Source: an uncultured Clostridia bacterium
Lineage (GTDB): Bacteria; Bacillota; Clostridia; Christensenellales; Aristaeellaceae
DNA: 64,000 bases
Assembly: GCA_945948915.1 (NCBI GenBank)
Contig: CAMFCQ010000002.1
Coordinates: 21,888-85,887 of the forward strand
Reading direction: 5' to 3'
Part shown: in pieces, positions 48,948 through 58,817 of the stretch
How the letters are laid out: every line of letters starts with the position of its first letter
Position numbering within the stretch: position 1 is the stretch's first letter
Made by a program: the position numbers and the translations under genes
Notes under the pieces: model-generated
Seen by the model: the letters and a program-made list of their open reading frames with translations, nothing else
Told to the model about the DNA's origin: nothing
Database searches by the model: none

Positions 48948-49880
48948 ATGACTTCACGTGAGCTATTGTATGTCAAAACCATCGCCGATGAAAAGAGCAT
49001 CACACGCGCCGCGCAGAAGCTCTACCTCACCCAGCCGTCGCTGAGCCACTGCGTGACAAACCTGGAAAGCCAGCTGGGCACGCGCCTGTTCCGGCGCACG
49101 TCCGGCGGGCTGGTGCTCACCTACGCGGGCGAAAAATACTACCGCATGGCCTGCGAGGTGCTGCGCGTGTACGCGGCGTTCGAGGCGGAGATCAGCGAGG
49201 AAAGCGAGCTCGTGCGCGGCCGCATCACGATGGGCATCACCAATTACCTCGCGTGTGACCTGCTGCCGCGCATCCTGCCGCGCTTTCACCGGGAGCACCC
49301 AGGCATCGAGCTGCGCGTCGTCGAGGAGACAAGCGAGGAGATTCAGAAGCGGCTGCTCAGCGGCCGGCTCGACTTCGCTGTGATGCACACCGGCGCGGGA
49401 GAAGACGAGGATCCGGGCCTTGCGCACGAGGTGCTGCGGCGCGATCCGTTTCTCATCATCGCCCCGCCGGACAACCCGCATGATGCGCAGGCGGTGCGCC
49501 GGGAGGGCGACGCATATCCCGAGCTCGACCCCGCGCTGCTCTCCGGCGAGCCGTTTCTGATGGTGACCAAGGGCCAGCGCATCCGCCATGTGACCAGCCG
49601 CGTGCTGGCCAGGGCGGGCTTTGCGCCGCAGATCGTCTTCACCAGCCGCAACTACGAAACCCTGCGCCGCCTGGCCAGCGAGGGCATGGGCTACACGCTC
49701 GTGCCCCGGCAGTACATCGGCATCCTCGGCGGAAGCGAATACAAAACCTGCTGCTATGCCATCCCGCCGCGCTATGACGCGTACTGGGAGCTGAGCGTGG
49801 TCACGCTCAAGGACGCGTACCTCTCCCGCGCGGCGAAGGCCTTCCTCCAGAGCTTCCGGGAGCACATCGGAGAAGTATAA
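48948..49880 (+). CDS. LysR-family transcriptional regulator
   Basis: ELLYVKTIADEKSITRAAQKLYLTQPSLSHCVTNLESQLGTRLFRRTSGGLVLTYAGE. Confidence 0.93.
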   Translation: MTSRELLYVKTIADEKSITRAAQKLYLTQPSLSHCVTNLESQLGTRLFRRTSGGLVLTYAGEKYYRMACEVLRVYAAFEAEISEESELVRGRITMGITNYLACDLLPRILPRFHREHPGIELRVVEETSEEIQKRLLSGRLDFAVMHTGAGEDEDPGLAHEVLRRDPFLIIAPPDNPHDAQAVRREGDAYPELDPALLSGEPFLMVTKGQRIRHVTSRVLARAGFAPQIVFTSRNYETLRRLASEGMGYTLVPRQYIGILGGSEYKTCCYAIPPRYDAYWELSVVTLKDAYLSRAAKAFLQSFREHIGEV

Positions 49881-49913
49881 ACTTCCTTTATGCCCCTCAT
49901 AATTTTTAAGTAT

Positions 49914-49942
49914 TTGTCTATGTCGCCTCTTTCGTATATAAT
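49914..49942 (+). promoter_or_regulatory. Candidate sigma-A promoter for the aconitase-like hydratase
   Basis: TTGTCT-17 nt-TATAAT. Confidence 0.6.
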
Positions 49943-50007
49943 GAAGTCACTCAAGGAAGCGCGGTCTTCCCAAACCGATTTCATACGATACGAAAGGGGT
50001 TTTTTGT

Positions 50008-52272
50008 ATGGTGAAGCTCTATGATGGCGGCATCTATCTGGTCAACGGCGAGACCATCGTCACCGATCCCGCGCAGCTGCCGCAGCTGACCGGCCGCACG
50101 GTGACCCGCGAAGAGGGCGAGAAGGGCACGATGGCTTATTCCATCCTCGCCGCGCACAACGAGAGCGGCGACATGGATCACCTGCGCATGCGCTTTGACA
50201 GCCTGACCAGCCACGACATCACCTATGTCGGCATCATCCAGACGGCGCGCGCCTCCGGCATGAAGGAATTCCCCATGCCCTACGTGCTCACCAACTGTCA
50301 CAACAGCCTGTGCGCCGTCGGCGGCACGATCAACGAGGATGACCACATGTTCGCCCTCTCCGCCGCGCACAAGTACGGCGGCATCTATGTGCCGACCAAC
50401 ATGGCCGTCATCCACAGCTACAACCGCGAGATGATGAGCGGCTGCGGCCGCATGATCCTCGGCTCCGACTCCCATACCCGCTACGGCGCGCTGGGCACGC
50501 TGTCCGTGGGCGAGGGCGGCGGCGAGCTGGCCAAGCAGCTGGTTGGCCGCACCTACGATGTGGCGCGCCCCGGCGTGATCGCCATCTACCTGACCGGCTC
50601 CCCGCGCCCCGGCGTCGGCCCGCAGGACGTGGCGCTCTCCATCATCGGCAAGGTGTACGCCAACGGCTATGTCAAGAACAAGGTCATGGAATTCGTCGGC
50701 CCGGGCGTCAGGAACCTGCCGGTCGAGTACCGCAACGGCATCGACGTCATGACCACCGAGACCACCTGCTGGTCCTCCATCTGGGTGACCGACGAGAAGA
50801 CGAAGGCGTACTTCGACGTGCATGGCCGTCCGGAGGCGTACAAGGAGCTGAAGCCAGCGGACGTGGCGTACTACGACGGCTGCGTGTATGTGGATCTGTC
50901 CACCGTCGAGTGCACCATCGCCCTGCCGATGCATCCGAGCTACACCCTGTCCATCAAGGAGCTCAAGGCCAACGCAAAGGACATCCTCTTTGAGTGCCAG
51001 GAGAAGGCCAACGCGCAGATCACCGGCGCGAAGCTCGACCTCGTATCCAAGGTGCGCGGCGGCGACATCTGGGTGGATCAGGGCCTCGTCGCGGGCTGCT
51101 CCGGCGGCACGTTTGACAACGTCTGCGCCGTGGCGGACATTCTGCGCGGCAAGTCCTGCGGCAACGGCACGTTCAAGATGAGCGTCTACCCGGGCAGCAT
51201 GCCGGCTTACATCCAGCTGATGAAGAACGGCGCGCTGACCGACATCGCCTCCGCCGGCGCGATCATCCGCGAGTGCTTCTGCGGTCCGTGCTTCGGCGCG
51301 GGCGACACCCCGGCCAACGGCGAATTCTCCATCCGCCACACCACCCGCAACTTCCCCAACCGCGAGGGCAGCAAGCCCGGCGAGGGCCAGATGTCCGGCG
51401 TCGCGCTCATGGACGCGCGCTCCATCGCCGCCACGGCGATCAACGGCGGCCGGCTGACCGCCGCCACCGAGCTCGATGTGGAGTACACCGCGCCGAAGTA
51501 CTTCTTCGACAAGAGCGTCTACGACAAGCGCGTCTACAACGGCTACGGCCACGCCGAGCCGGAGCACGAGCTCAAGATGGGCCCGAACATCAAGGACTGG
51601 CCCGAGCAGCCGGCGCTGTCCGAGGATCTGCTGCTGAAGGTCGTCTCCTACATCACCGACCCGGTGACCACCACCGACGAGCTGATCCCCTCCGGCGAAA
51701 CCTCCTCCTACCGCTCCAACCCGCTGCGCCTGGCCGAGTTTGCGCTCTCCCGCAAGGATCCGGCCTACGTCGGCAACGCGAAGGCTGTGCACGCTCTCGA
51801 GGTCGCGCGCGAAAACGGCGAGGAGCTGCCCGACGAGGTAAAGGCCGTGTACGCCGCGCTTGAGACCGTCGTGCCGGTCAACCCGAAGGACACCGTCATC
51901 GCCTCCACCATCTATGCGAACAAGCCGGGCGACGGCTCTGCCCGCGAGCAGGCCGCCAGCTGCCAGCGCGTGCTGGGCGCGGGCGCGAACATCGCCAGGG
52001 AGTACGCCACCAAGCGCTACCGCTCCAACTGCATCAACTGGGGCATGGCGCCGCTGCTGGTGAAGGACGAGAGCGTGCTCGCCCTGGGCGACTGGGTGTT
52101 CGTGCAGGGTATCCGCAAGGCGATCCTGGGCAAGGTGAACGACTTTGACGCGTACGTCGTCAAGGCGGACGGCGCTATCGTGAAGATGCCCGTCTCCACC
52201 GGCGACCTGACCGACGACGAGCGCCAGATCATCGCGGACGGCTGCCTGATCAACTACTACCGCAATCACTGA
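50008..52272 (+). CDS. Aconitase-superfamily hydratase
   Basis: LTNCHNSLCAVGG; GSDSHTRYGALGTLSVGEGGGELAKQLVGRTYDV; GCSGGTFDNVCAVADIL; ECFCGPCFGAGDTPANGEFSIRHTTRNFPNREGSKPG; SNCINWGMAPLLV. Confidence 0.88.
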   Translation: MVKLYDGGIYLVNGETIVTDPAQLPQLTGRTVTREEGEKGTMAYSILAAHNESGDMDHLRMRFDSLTSHDITYVGIIQTARASGMKEFPMPYVLTNCHNSLCAVGGTINEDDHMFALSAAHKYGGIYVPTNMAVIHSYNREMMSGCGRMILGSDSHTRYGALGTLSVGEGGGELAKQLVGRTYDVARPGVIAIYLTGSPRPGVGPQDVALSIIGKVYANGYVKNKVMEFVGPGVRNLPVEYRNGIDVMTTETTCWSSIWVTDEKTKAYFDVHGRPEAYKELKPADVAYYDGCVYVDLSTVECTIALPMHPSYTLSIKELKANAKDILFECQEKANAQITGAKLDLVSKVRGGDIWVDQGLVAGCSGGTFDNVCAVADILRGKSCGNGTFKMSVYPGSMPAYIQLMKNGALTDIASAGAIIRECFCGPCFGAGDTPANGEFSIRHTTRNFPNREGSKPGEGQMSGVALMDARSIAATAINGGRLTAATELDVEYTAPKYFFDKSVYDKRVYNGYGHAEPEHELKMGPNIKDWPEQPALSEDLLLKVVSYITDPVTTTDELIPSGETSSYRSNPLRLAEFALSRKDPAYVGNAKAVHALEVARENGEELPDEVKAVYAALETVVPVNPKDTVIASTIYANKPGDGSAREQAASCQRVLGAGANIAREYATKRYRSNCINWGMAPLLVKDESVLALGDWVFVQGIRKAILGKVNDFDAYVVKADGAIVKMPVSTGDLTDDERQIIADGCLINYYRNH

Positions 52273-52322
52273 GCTGCCCTCCGGCCCGTTCAGTTTCCCT
52301 TCTGAGAAATACTGTTCATCAT

Positions 52323-52364
52323 ATGGAAAGCCCATGTTTTGACTCGCAAAACATGGGCTTTTTC
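52323..52364. terminator. Terminator downstream of the hydratase
   Basis: GAAAGCCCATGTTTTGACTCGCAAAACATGGGCTTTTTC. Confidence 0.8.
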
Positions 52365-52422
52365 GTTGGTATCAATCGCCGGGATGCCAGTAGTTTTTAA
52401 GGCGCCGCCCTGCGATGCCTGA

Positions 52423-53448
52423 TTACAGATGGTACTCCATCGGATAGGTCAGATAGGAGACAGGCTCGAGCTGGTCGGCAGTCACATAGCCCGCAGGCGC
52501 AGCGATGAGCGTGGGAATCCGGTTGACGATCGTCGCGCAGGTGTGCTCCACCGTGGCCGGCTTGACCACATGGAACTCGGTGTTGGGCTCGCCCTCCAGC
52601 CACCAGTCGCACATATCGCCGTCATCGGGGCCATACACCTTGCCGATGGTCTCCTCCTCGATGGTGATGCCCTGCATGGTCTCGATGGTCACGACGGCGC
52701 TCATGCCGATGCAGCGGCCCGCCTCGATGATCTTGCCCAGCGTGGCGGAGTAGAGGTCGTGATCGATGATGCACGGCACATGCTTCTGCTCGATGGACTT
52801 GATCGTCAGCCCGAGCTTGTTGCAGATGGCCTCCGAGGCATTCCACGCATAGGAGGGCTCAAACTCCGCCGGATGCGCAATCTGCGCCTCGAACTCCTCC
52901 GGGGTCAGATCGCAGCCGTGCGCCTCGGCCAGCGCCAGGCCATACTCATCCACGTTGTAGCTGTAGGCGCCCTTGATCTTGGTCAGCTTGTTCATGCCGC
53001 CCGCAACGAGGCCCACGATGTTGATCCAGAAGATGTCCTGCATGCCGCTGCCGGTGATGGTGCAGCCCGTCTCCTTGGCCAGCGCATCCAGCTTGTTGAT
53101 CTGGGCCGCGGCGGTCGTCCACGGATAGATGGCCTCCTCGCAGGTGGTAATCACGTTGATGCCGCGGGAAACGCACTTTTCCACATGCTTGTAAATGTCG
53201 CTGATGAAGCTGAACAGCGTGACGATGGCCACGTCGGCGTCGCACTCGTCAAGCACCTTATCCGCGTCGTTGCTGATGATAACGCCGGTCTTCACGCCCA
53301 GCTCGGCGAAGTCGCCGACATCCATGCCCACCACTGCGGGATTGACGTCGATGGCGCCCACGATCTGCGCGCCGTGCTCATGCAGATAGCGCAGGATGTA
53401 CTTGGACATCTTGCCGCAGCCATACTGAACAACCTTGATTTTTTCCAT
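52423..53448 (-). CDS. DapB-fold NAD(P)-dependent dehydrogenase, 2,4-diaminopentanoate dehydrogenase-like
   Basis: [84 protein letters not shown]. Confidence 0.75.
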   Translation of the reverse strand: MEKIKVVQYGCGKMSKYILRYLHEHGAQIVGAIDVNPAVVGMDVGDFAELGVKTGVIISNDADKVLDECDADVAIVTLFSFISDIYKHVEKCVSRGINVITTCEEAIYPWTTAAAQINKLDALAKETGCTITGSGMQDIFWINIVGLVAGGMNKLTKIKGAYSYNVDEYGLALAEAHGCDLTPEEFEAQIAHPAEFEPSYAWNASEAICNKLGLTIKSIEQKHVPCIIDHDLYSATLGKIIEAGRCIGMSAVVTIETMQGITIEEETIGKVYGPDDGDMCDWWLEGEPNTEFHVVKPATVEHTCATIVNRIPTLIAAPAGYVTADQLEPVSYLTYPMEYHL

Positions 53449-53581
53449 GATCTTTTCCTCCTTTATTCGGGCGTAATGCGCGCTTTGGCAGCGCACCGCT
53501 CATCGTCTGCCATGATGATAAACCCTCATGCAGCAGGAGAGTCAAGGCTTTTTGAAAAATAATTATCAAACAATTTCCGGG

Positions 53582-54430
53582 TTATCTGCTGAACTGCACT
53601 GGAACCTGAAGCCTCAGGAACATGCTCCGCTTCTCCGAGTCGAACACATTGAATTCCGTCATGACCTCGCAGATGTAGTCCCCGCAGAAAACGTAGCCCA
53701 TCCGTGCGCAATAATCCCGCAGACGGCAGGCACAGTCGATTTCGCCGTCATAGCTGTCCAGATAGATGCAGGCGTACATGCCGCTGTCCAGTATCCGGGT
53801 GTGGTGCGTCAGGGCGTCGAGCTGCCTGTCCCCGAAGATGAAGATGGCGTCCGCGATAAAGCGATTCTGCTCGAAATCCTCCTGCCGGATGCTCGTCCCC
53901 ACGCCATAGGAGTGAATCTGATGCACGCCCTTTCCCTCGAGCATGGCGCGCAGCTTGCGCAGCATATCCTCATAATCCCGCAGTGCGGAGGCGTAGAAGT
54001 TGCTGGTGCAGGGCATCTCCCAGATCATGCGCTGGTCGATGTATTCCAGCGAAATCGTGCCCGTCGTCGGGGACTTGCGGTAGCGCTCGATGGCGGCGAT
54101 GGCGCGCTCAACGGCGTTGTGGCGCATCCTCAGCTCACGCATCTGCGCATGAAGCTGCTCGTTTTTCTGAATGAGGATCTGCTCGATGAGCGTGACATCC
54201 TCCTTTTCAAGAACGCTGGCGATTTCACTGAGGCTCATGCCCAGCTCCTTCATATAGGAAATCATGTCCAGCCTGGCGCTCTGGTGCTCGTCGTAATACC
54301 GGTAGCCCGTCTGCGGATCGACAAATCGCGGCTTGAGCAGTCCCTGCTCATCATACAGGCGGAGAGTCGGCACCGTGATGCGGTTGATCTCCGCCATCTT
54401 TCCGATGGATATCAACTGATTTTTCATCAA
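53582..54430 (-). CDS. MerR-family regulator with GyrI-like effector domain
   Basis: ISIGKMAEINRITVPTLRLYDEQGLLKPRFVDPQTGYRYYDEHQSARLDMISYMKELGMSLSEI. Confidence 0.9.
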   Translation of the reverse strand: MMKNQLISIGKMAEINRITVPTLRLYDEQGLLKPRFVDPQTGYRYYDEHQSARLDMISYMKELGMSLSEIASVLEKEDVTLIEQILIQKNEQLHAQMRELRMRHNAVERAIAAIERYRKSPTTGTISLEYIDQRMIWEMPCTSNFYASALRDYEDMLRKLRAMLEGKGVHQIHSYGVGTSIRQEDFEQNRFIADAIFIFGDRQLDALTHHTRILDSGMYACIYLDSYDGEIDCACRLRDYCARMGYVFCGDYICEVMTEFNVFDSEKRSMFLRLQVPVQFSR

Positions 54431-54651
54431 TTCATCTCCTCAAAGTCTCATTTGTCCGAGAGTTTCTGCCTTGCGCCTTTGCGCTTTTCCCTTATCATAC
54501 GCCGAACCCTATCGTCTGTCAATGCGGGAGGAATCCCGCTGTCCTTCCCGCCCATCCCGCTTTCCTGTCTGCCGCACAGGGCATCCCTGATTCCGGACAA
54601 TGCAAAAAGAACATGAGCGCGAGGCTCATGCTCTTTTTGATGATTGAATTA

Positions 54652-54843
54652 TACTCTTTTCTGATAGAAACGAGCAATAAACGCGAAGCGAAGAAGGGAG
54701 TCTGAGGGATGAAATCCCTCAGGCAGGTTTGGGCGGCAGCCCAACGTATCCCCACGTGGCGAAGCCATTCGGTCAAAGCAGTCAGGGAGCGAAGCGTTAC
54801 CTGACGGGGCTTAGCACTTGGCTGTTTCTATTTGAAAACAGTA
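54652..54843 (+). mobile_element. Modular TIR repeat copy E6 (192 bp) with TTA target duplication
   Basis: TTA-TACTCTTTTCTGATAGAAACG...CTGTTTCTATTTGAAAACAGTA-TTA; right TTA is the leuS stop codon (TAA on minus). Confidence 0.85.
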
Positions 54844-57258
54844 TTAGCAGACGATATTGAGCAGGCGGCCCGGCACGAAGATCAGCTTGCGCACGGTCGC
54901 GCCGCCGACCAGCTTCTTCACCGTCTCGTTCTCCAGCAGCTTCTCGCCGTCGGCCTGCGTCAGGCCCGCCGGCACCATGATGCGCGCGCGCACCTTGCCC
55001 TTGATCTGCACCGCGATTTCGACCTCGTCCGCGACGAGCTTGTTCTCGTCGTAGGTCGGCCAGGACTGGGTGTAGATCGGCGCGCCGAAGCCGCAGGCCT
55101 CCCACATCTCCTCGGTGATGTGCGGGGCGACCGGGTTGAGGCACAGGCACAGGGCCTTGAGCTCGCCCTTCGTGATCTTGCCATTGGTGTACACGTCGTT
55201 GACGAAGGACATCATCGCCGCGATGGCGGTGTTGAACTTCATGCGCTCGTAGTCCTCGGAGACCTTCTTGATCATCGCGTTGACCGGAACCTCCATCTCC
55301 TTGCGCACGCCCTCCTCGTCGATGAGCATCTCCTGCAGACGCCACACGCGCTCAAGGAAGCGGCGGCAGCCGCGCGCGCCCTCAGTGGACCACGGAATCG
55401 CCTGGTCGAACGCGCCCATGAACATCTCGTACAGGCGGAACGCGTCCGCGCCGATCTCCGCGATGGTCTCGTCCGGGTTGATGACGTTGCCGCGGGACTT
55501 GCTCATCTTCTCGCCGTTGGCGCCGAGGATCATGCCGTGGCTGGTGCGCTTGTTGTAGGCTTCCTTGTTCGGGATCGCGCCGATGTCATAGAGGAACAGG
55601 TTCCAGAAGCGGGAGTACAGCAGGTGCAGCGTGGTGTGCTCCATGCCGCCATTGTACCAGTCCACCGGCAGCCAGTAGGCAAGCTCCTCCCAGCGGGCCA
55701 GATCGGTGTCGCAGTGCGGATCCGCATAGCGCAGGAAGTACCAGGACGAACCGGCCCACTGCGGCATGGTGTCTGTCTCGCGCTTGGCGGGGCCGCCGCA
55801 GCACGGGCAGGTGGTGTTCACCCAGGAATCGATCTTGGAGAGCGGGGACTCGCCGGAATCAGTCGGCTCGTAGTTGTCCACGTCCGGCAGCAGCACCGGC
55901 AGCTGATCCTCCGGCACCGGCACCCAGCCGCACTTCTCGCAGTAGACCAGCGGGATCGGCTCGCCCCAGTAGCGCTGGCGGGAGAAGACCCAGTCGCGCA
56001 GCTTGTAGTTGACCTTCTTCTCGCCCACGCCGTTCTCGGTCAGCCATGCCGTGATGCTCTTCTTCGCCTCCGCGACGGACAGGCCGTCGAGGAAGCCGGA
56101 GTTGCACAGCACGCCCTCGGCCACGTCGGTATAGGCTTCCTTCTGCACGTCCTCGCCGCCGGCGACGACCTCAATGATCGGCAGGTTAAACTTCTTGGCG
56201 AAGTCCCAGTCGCGCGTGTCGTGCGCCGGAACGGCCATGATCGCGCCGGTGCCGTAGGTCACCAGGACGTAGTCGGAGATGAAGATCGGGATATCCTTGC
56301 CGTTGACCGGGTTGATCGCGCGGATGCCCTTCAGCTCCACGCCTGTCTTGTCCTTGGCCAGCTCGGTGCGCTCAAACTCGCTCTTCTTGGCCGCCGTCTC
56401 GCGGTAGGCGATGACGTCGTCCCAGTTGGTGATGCGGTCCTTGAGCGCGTCCACAGCGGCGTGCTCCGGCGCCACGACCATGTAGGTCGCGCCGAAGAGC
56501 GTGTCCGGACGCGTGGTGTACACGCGCAGCTTCATATCGGAATCGGCGATCCTGAAATCAACCTCCGCGCCCTCGCTGCGGCCGATCCAGTTGCGCTGCT
56601 GCACCTTGACCTTATCGATGAAGTCCACATCATCGAGGCCATCCAGCAGCTTCTGGGCATACTTGGTGATCTTGAGCATCCACTGGCTCTTCACGCGGCG
56701 GATGACCTCCGCGCCGCAGCGCTCGCACTTGCCCGCGACGACCTCTTCGTTGGCCAGGCCGCACTTGCAGCTCGGGCACCAGTTGACCGGCATCTCGCTC
56801 TTGTAGGCCAGGCCGTGCTTGTACAGCTGCAGGAAGATCCACTGGGTCCACTTGAAGTAGTTGGGATCGGTGGTGTTCACCTCGCGGCTCCAGTCAAAGG
56901 AGAAACCGATACGCTTGAGCTGCTCGCGGAAGTGATCGATGTTCTTCTGGGTCACGCCCGCCGGATGGACGTGGTTCTTGATGGCGTAGTTCTCGGTCGG
57001 CAGGCCGAACGCGTCCCAGCCGATCGGATACAGGACGTTGCAGCCCTCCATGCGGCGCTTGCGGGCGATGATGTCCATCGCGGTGTTGGAGCGCGGATGG
57101 CCGACGTGCAGGCCCGCGCCGGACGGATACGGGAACTCGATCAGGCCGTAGAACTTCGGCTTGCTCTTGTCGCTCTTCGCCTCAAAGCAATGCGCCTCGT
57201 CCCAGTTCTTCTGCCACTTCAGTTCAATCTCTTCGGGATTGTAGGGCTTGATGTTCAC
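54844..57258 (-). CDS. leuS: Leucyl-tRNA synthetase (GTG start)
   Basis: [69 protein letters not shown] (KMSKS). Confidence 0.96.
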   Translation of the reverse strand: MNIKPYNPEEIELKWQKNWDEAHCFEAKSDKSKPKFYGLIEFPYPSGAGLHVGHPRSNTAMDIIARKRRMEGCNVLYPIGWDAFGLPTENYAIKNHVHPAGVTQKNIDHFREQLKRIGFSFDWSREVNTTDPNYFKWTQWIFLQLYKHGLAYKSEMPVNWCPSCKCGLANEEVVAGKCERCGAEVIRRVKSQWMLKITKYAQKLLDGLDDVDFIDKVKVQQRNWIGRSEGAEVDFRIADSDMKLRVYTTRPDTLFGATYMVVAPEHAAVDALKDRITNWDDVIAYRETAAKKSEFERTELAKDKTGVELKGIRAINPVNGKDIPIFISDYVLVTYGTGAIMAVPAHDTRDWDFAKKFNLPIIEVVAGGEDVQKEAYTDVAEGVLCNSGFLDGLSVAEAKKSITAWLTENGVGEKKVNYKLRDWVFSRQRYWGEPIPLVYCEKCGWVPVPEDQLPVLLPDVDNYEPTDSGESPLSKIDSWVNTTCPCCGGPAKRETDTMPQWAGSSWYFLRYADPHCDTDLARWEELAYWLPVDWYNGGMEHTTLHLLYSRFWNLFLYDIGAIPNKEAYNKRTSHGMILGANGEKMSKSRGNVINPDETIAEIGADAFRLYEMFMGAFDQAIPWSTEGARGCRRFLERVWRLQEMLIDEEGVRKEMEVPVNAMIKKVSEDYERMKFNTAIAAMMSFVNDVYTNGKITKGELKALCLCLNPVAPHITEEMWEACGFGAPIYTQSWPTYDENKLVADEVEIAVQIKGKVRARIMVPAGLTQADGEKLLENETVKKLVGGATVRKLIFVPGRLLNIVC

Positions 57259-57289
57259 AGGAAAATCCTCCTCGTCTCTCCTCATTCGG

Positions 57290-57560
57290 GGTACAAAAAA
57301 GCGCCCCTTCATGACTTTATCATGCACAGGGGCGCCTGAAATGCAAGCGCGGTACCACCCTGATTCGGCTGCGCACGGCAGCCCTCAGCGGCTAATGCCA
57401 GGACCTTTCACGGAGCCCACCCGCCGCGGACTACTCAGCGCACGCTGCCGCTTTCGCCCGCGAAGCTCAGGGAGGAGAACTTGCGCGTCCGTCTGCCTGC
57501 TCGCACCAACCGCCGGCTCTCTTGAAAACGACCTGCGCAATGCTTCCCGTCATTGCCTTT
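57290..57560 (-). promoter_or_regulatory. T-box riboswitch controlling leuS
   Basis: Minus strand has AGGGTGGTACCGCG T-box core and terminator GGCGCCCCTG...AAGGGGCGCTTTTTT; leuS immediately downstream; promoter TTGACT-17-TACAAT at 57573-57601. Confidence 0.92.
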
Positions 57561-57623
57561 TATACGCTGACTATTGTATCCAATGCCGGCAAAAAAGTCA
57601 AGCCGTTTCACGCATCTGCGCGT

Positions 57624-58253
57624 TCAGGCGCTCGATTTTCCGGAGAAGACGGTCTTCTTCCAGAAGTCCATCATCGGGCCAAAGATCAGCGCGGCGATGA
57701 TCGTGCCCTCGCGCAGCGTCCATTCCACGCCAAAGATCAGCGTGATGGCCACGCTGACGAGCACCAGCACGATGTCGATCTTCTGGCGCAGCTTGCCCAT
57801 GGTCGTGCCCATACGCTCAGCCAGCAGCTGGATGCAGCCCTCCATCGGCGTGCGCATCAGATGCGTTTCCAGCACCATCGTGCAGCCAAATGCGCTCACG
57901 ACGAACGCCAGCACGCAGACGATCAGGCGCAGCGGATAAAAGGAGAAGGTCACATTTTTCAGCACGGTGTACAGGAAGAAATTCAGCACGGAGCCGCCGA
58001 GCGTGATATACAGGATCTGCAGCAGCTCGGTTTTGCGGAAGTTCTTCTTCTCGATGGCGATCTGCCCCAGGAAAAAGCTGCCGTGGAACAGCATGGAGAA
58101 CGTACCGACCTTCATGCCAATCAGCATGGCGATGGACGTGATGGCCGCATCCACCGGCAGCACGCCGATACCCGCCTTGATGGCAAACGCGACGGAGCCG
58201 TACACCAGCAGAATTCCCAGGATCGTTGACGCGATTTTCTTTGGCATTCTCAA
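57624..58253 (-). CDS. YczE/YitT-like polytopic membrane protein
   Basis: ILGILLVYGSVAFAIKAGIGVLPVDAAITSIAMLIGMKVGTFSMLFHGSFFLGQIAI. Confidence 0.7.
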   Translation of the reverse strand: MRMPKKIASTILGILLVYGSVAFAIKAGIGVLPVDAAITSIAMLIGMKVGTFSMLFHGSFFLGQIAIEKKNFRKTELLQILYITLGGSVLNFFLYTVLKNVTFSFYPLRLIVCVLAFVVSAFGCTMVLETHLMRTPMEGCIQLLAERMGTTMGKLRQKIDIVLVLVSVAITLIFGVEWTLREGTIIAALIFGPMMDFWKKTVFSGKSSA

Positions 58254-58415
58254 TCTTCCCTTCCTTGGTTATTGGGTACGCGTTTTCTATATCATACCAT
58301 AAAGAATCCACAAAAGCCAGTATGCCGCGGCATCCGCCGAAAAAAGGAAAAAGAAATTTGTCAAAAGGTCTTGCCAAATCGCACACTTTCTGATACAATA
58401 CTATTCGTTGCCGAC

Positions 58416-58457
58416 GCTGATATAGCTCAGCAGGTAGAGCGCATCCTTGGTAAGGAT
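58416..58457 (+). pseudogene. Truncated 5' half copy of tRNA-Thr
   Basis: GCTGATATAGCTCAGCAGGTAGAGCGCATCCTTGGTAAGGAT, identical to the first 42 nt of the intact gene 80 bp downstream, then diverges. Confidence 0.85.
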
Positions 58458-58495
58458 ATGCTCCATGCAACACGACAGCATAATTATTCACGCAC

Positions 58496-58571
<76 letters not shown>

Positions 58572-58817
58572 GACAGTCGCCTCTGTGAGACAACTCGCAG
58601 GGGCGATTTTCTTTGTATTGTTAGATTTTCTGGCTTTTCCTCCTCTCTTGACCGGGAAGTGCCGCTTGCATTAGGCCTCGGTTTCCAGCTAACATTTCGG
58701 GCACATTTTCGGACTCCCAGCTAATTTGGGCCTCTTGACGGCCTTGATGATTATGCACCGAATGAATGTGCATAGCTGCCTGCTAACAAATCCTGCTAAC
58801 ACGCAGAAATCTTTGCA

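Noticed and set aside
48950-48970. parS-like CACGTG palindrome (TTCACGTGAGC)
   Set aside because: Only the CACGTG core and a few flanking bases match TGTTTCACGTGAAACA; lies at the start of the LysR gene.
49981-52335. 784-aa minus-strand ORF opposite the aconitase-like gene
   Set aside because: Antisense shadow; the plus-strand frame carries clear aconitase motifs.
54832-57339. 835-aa plus-strand ORF opposite leuS
   Set aside because: Antisense shadow of leuS; composition (Arg/Ala/His/Leu/Val rich, no motifs) is typical of a high-GC mirror frame.
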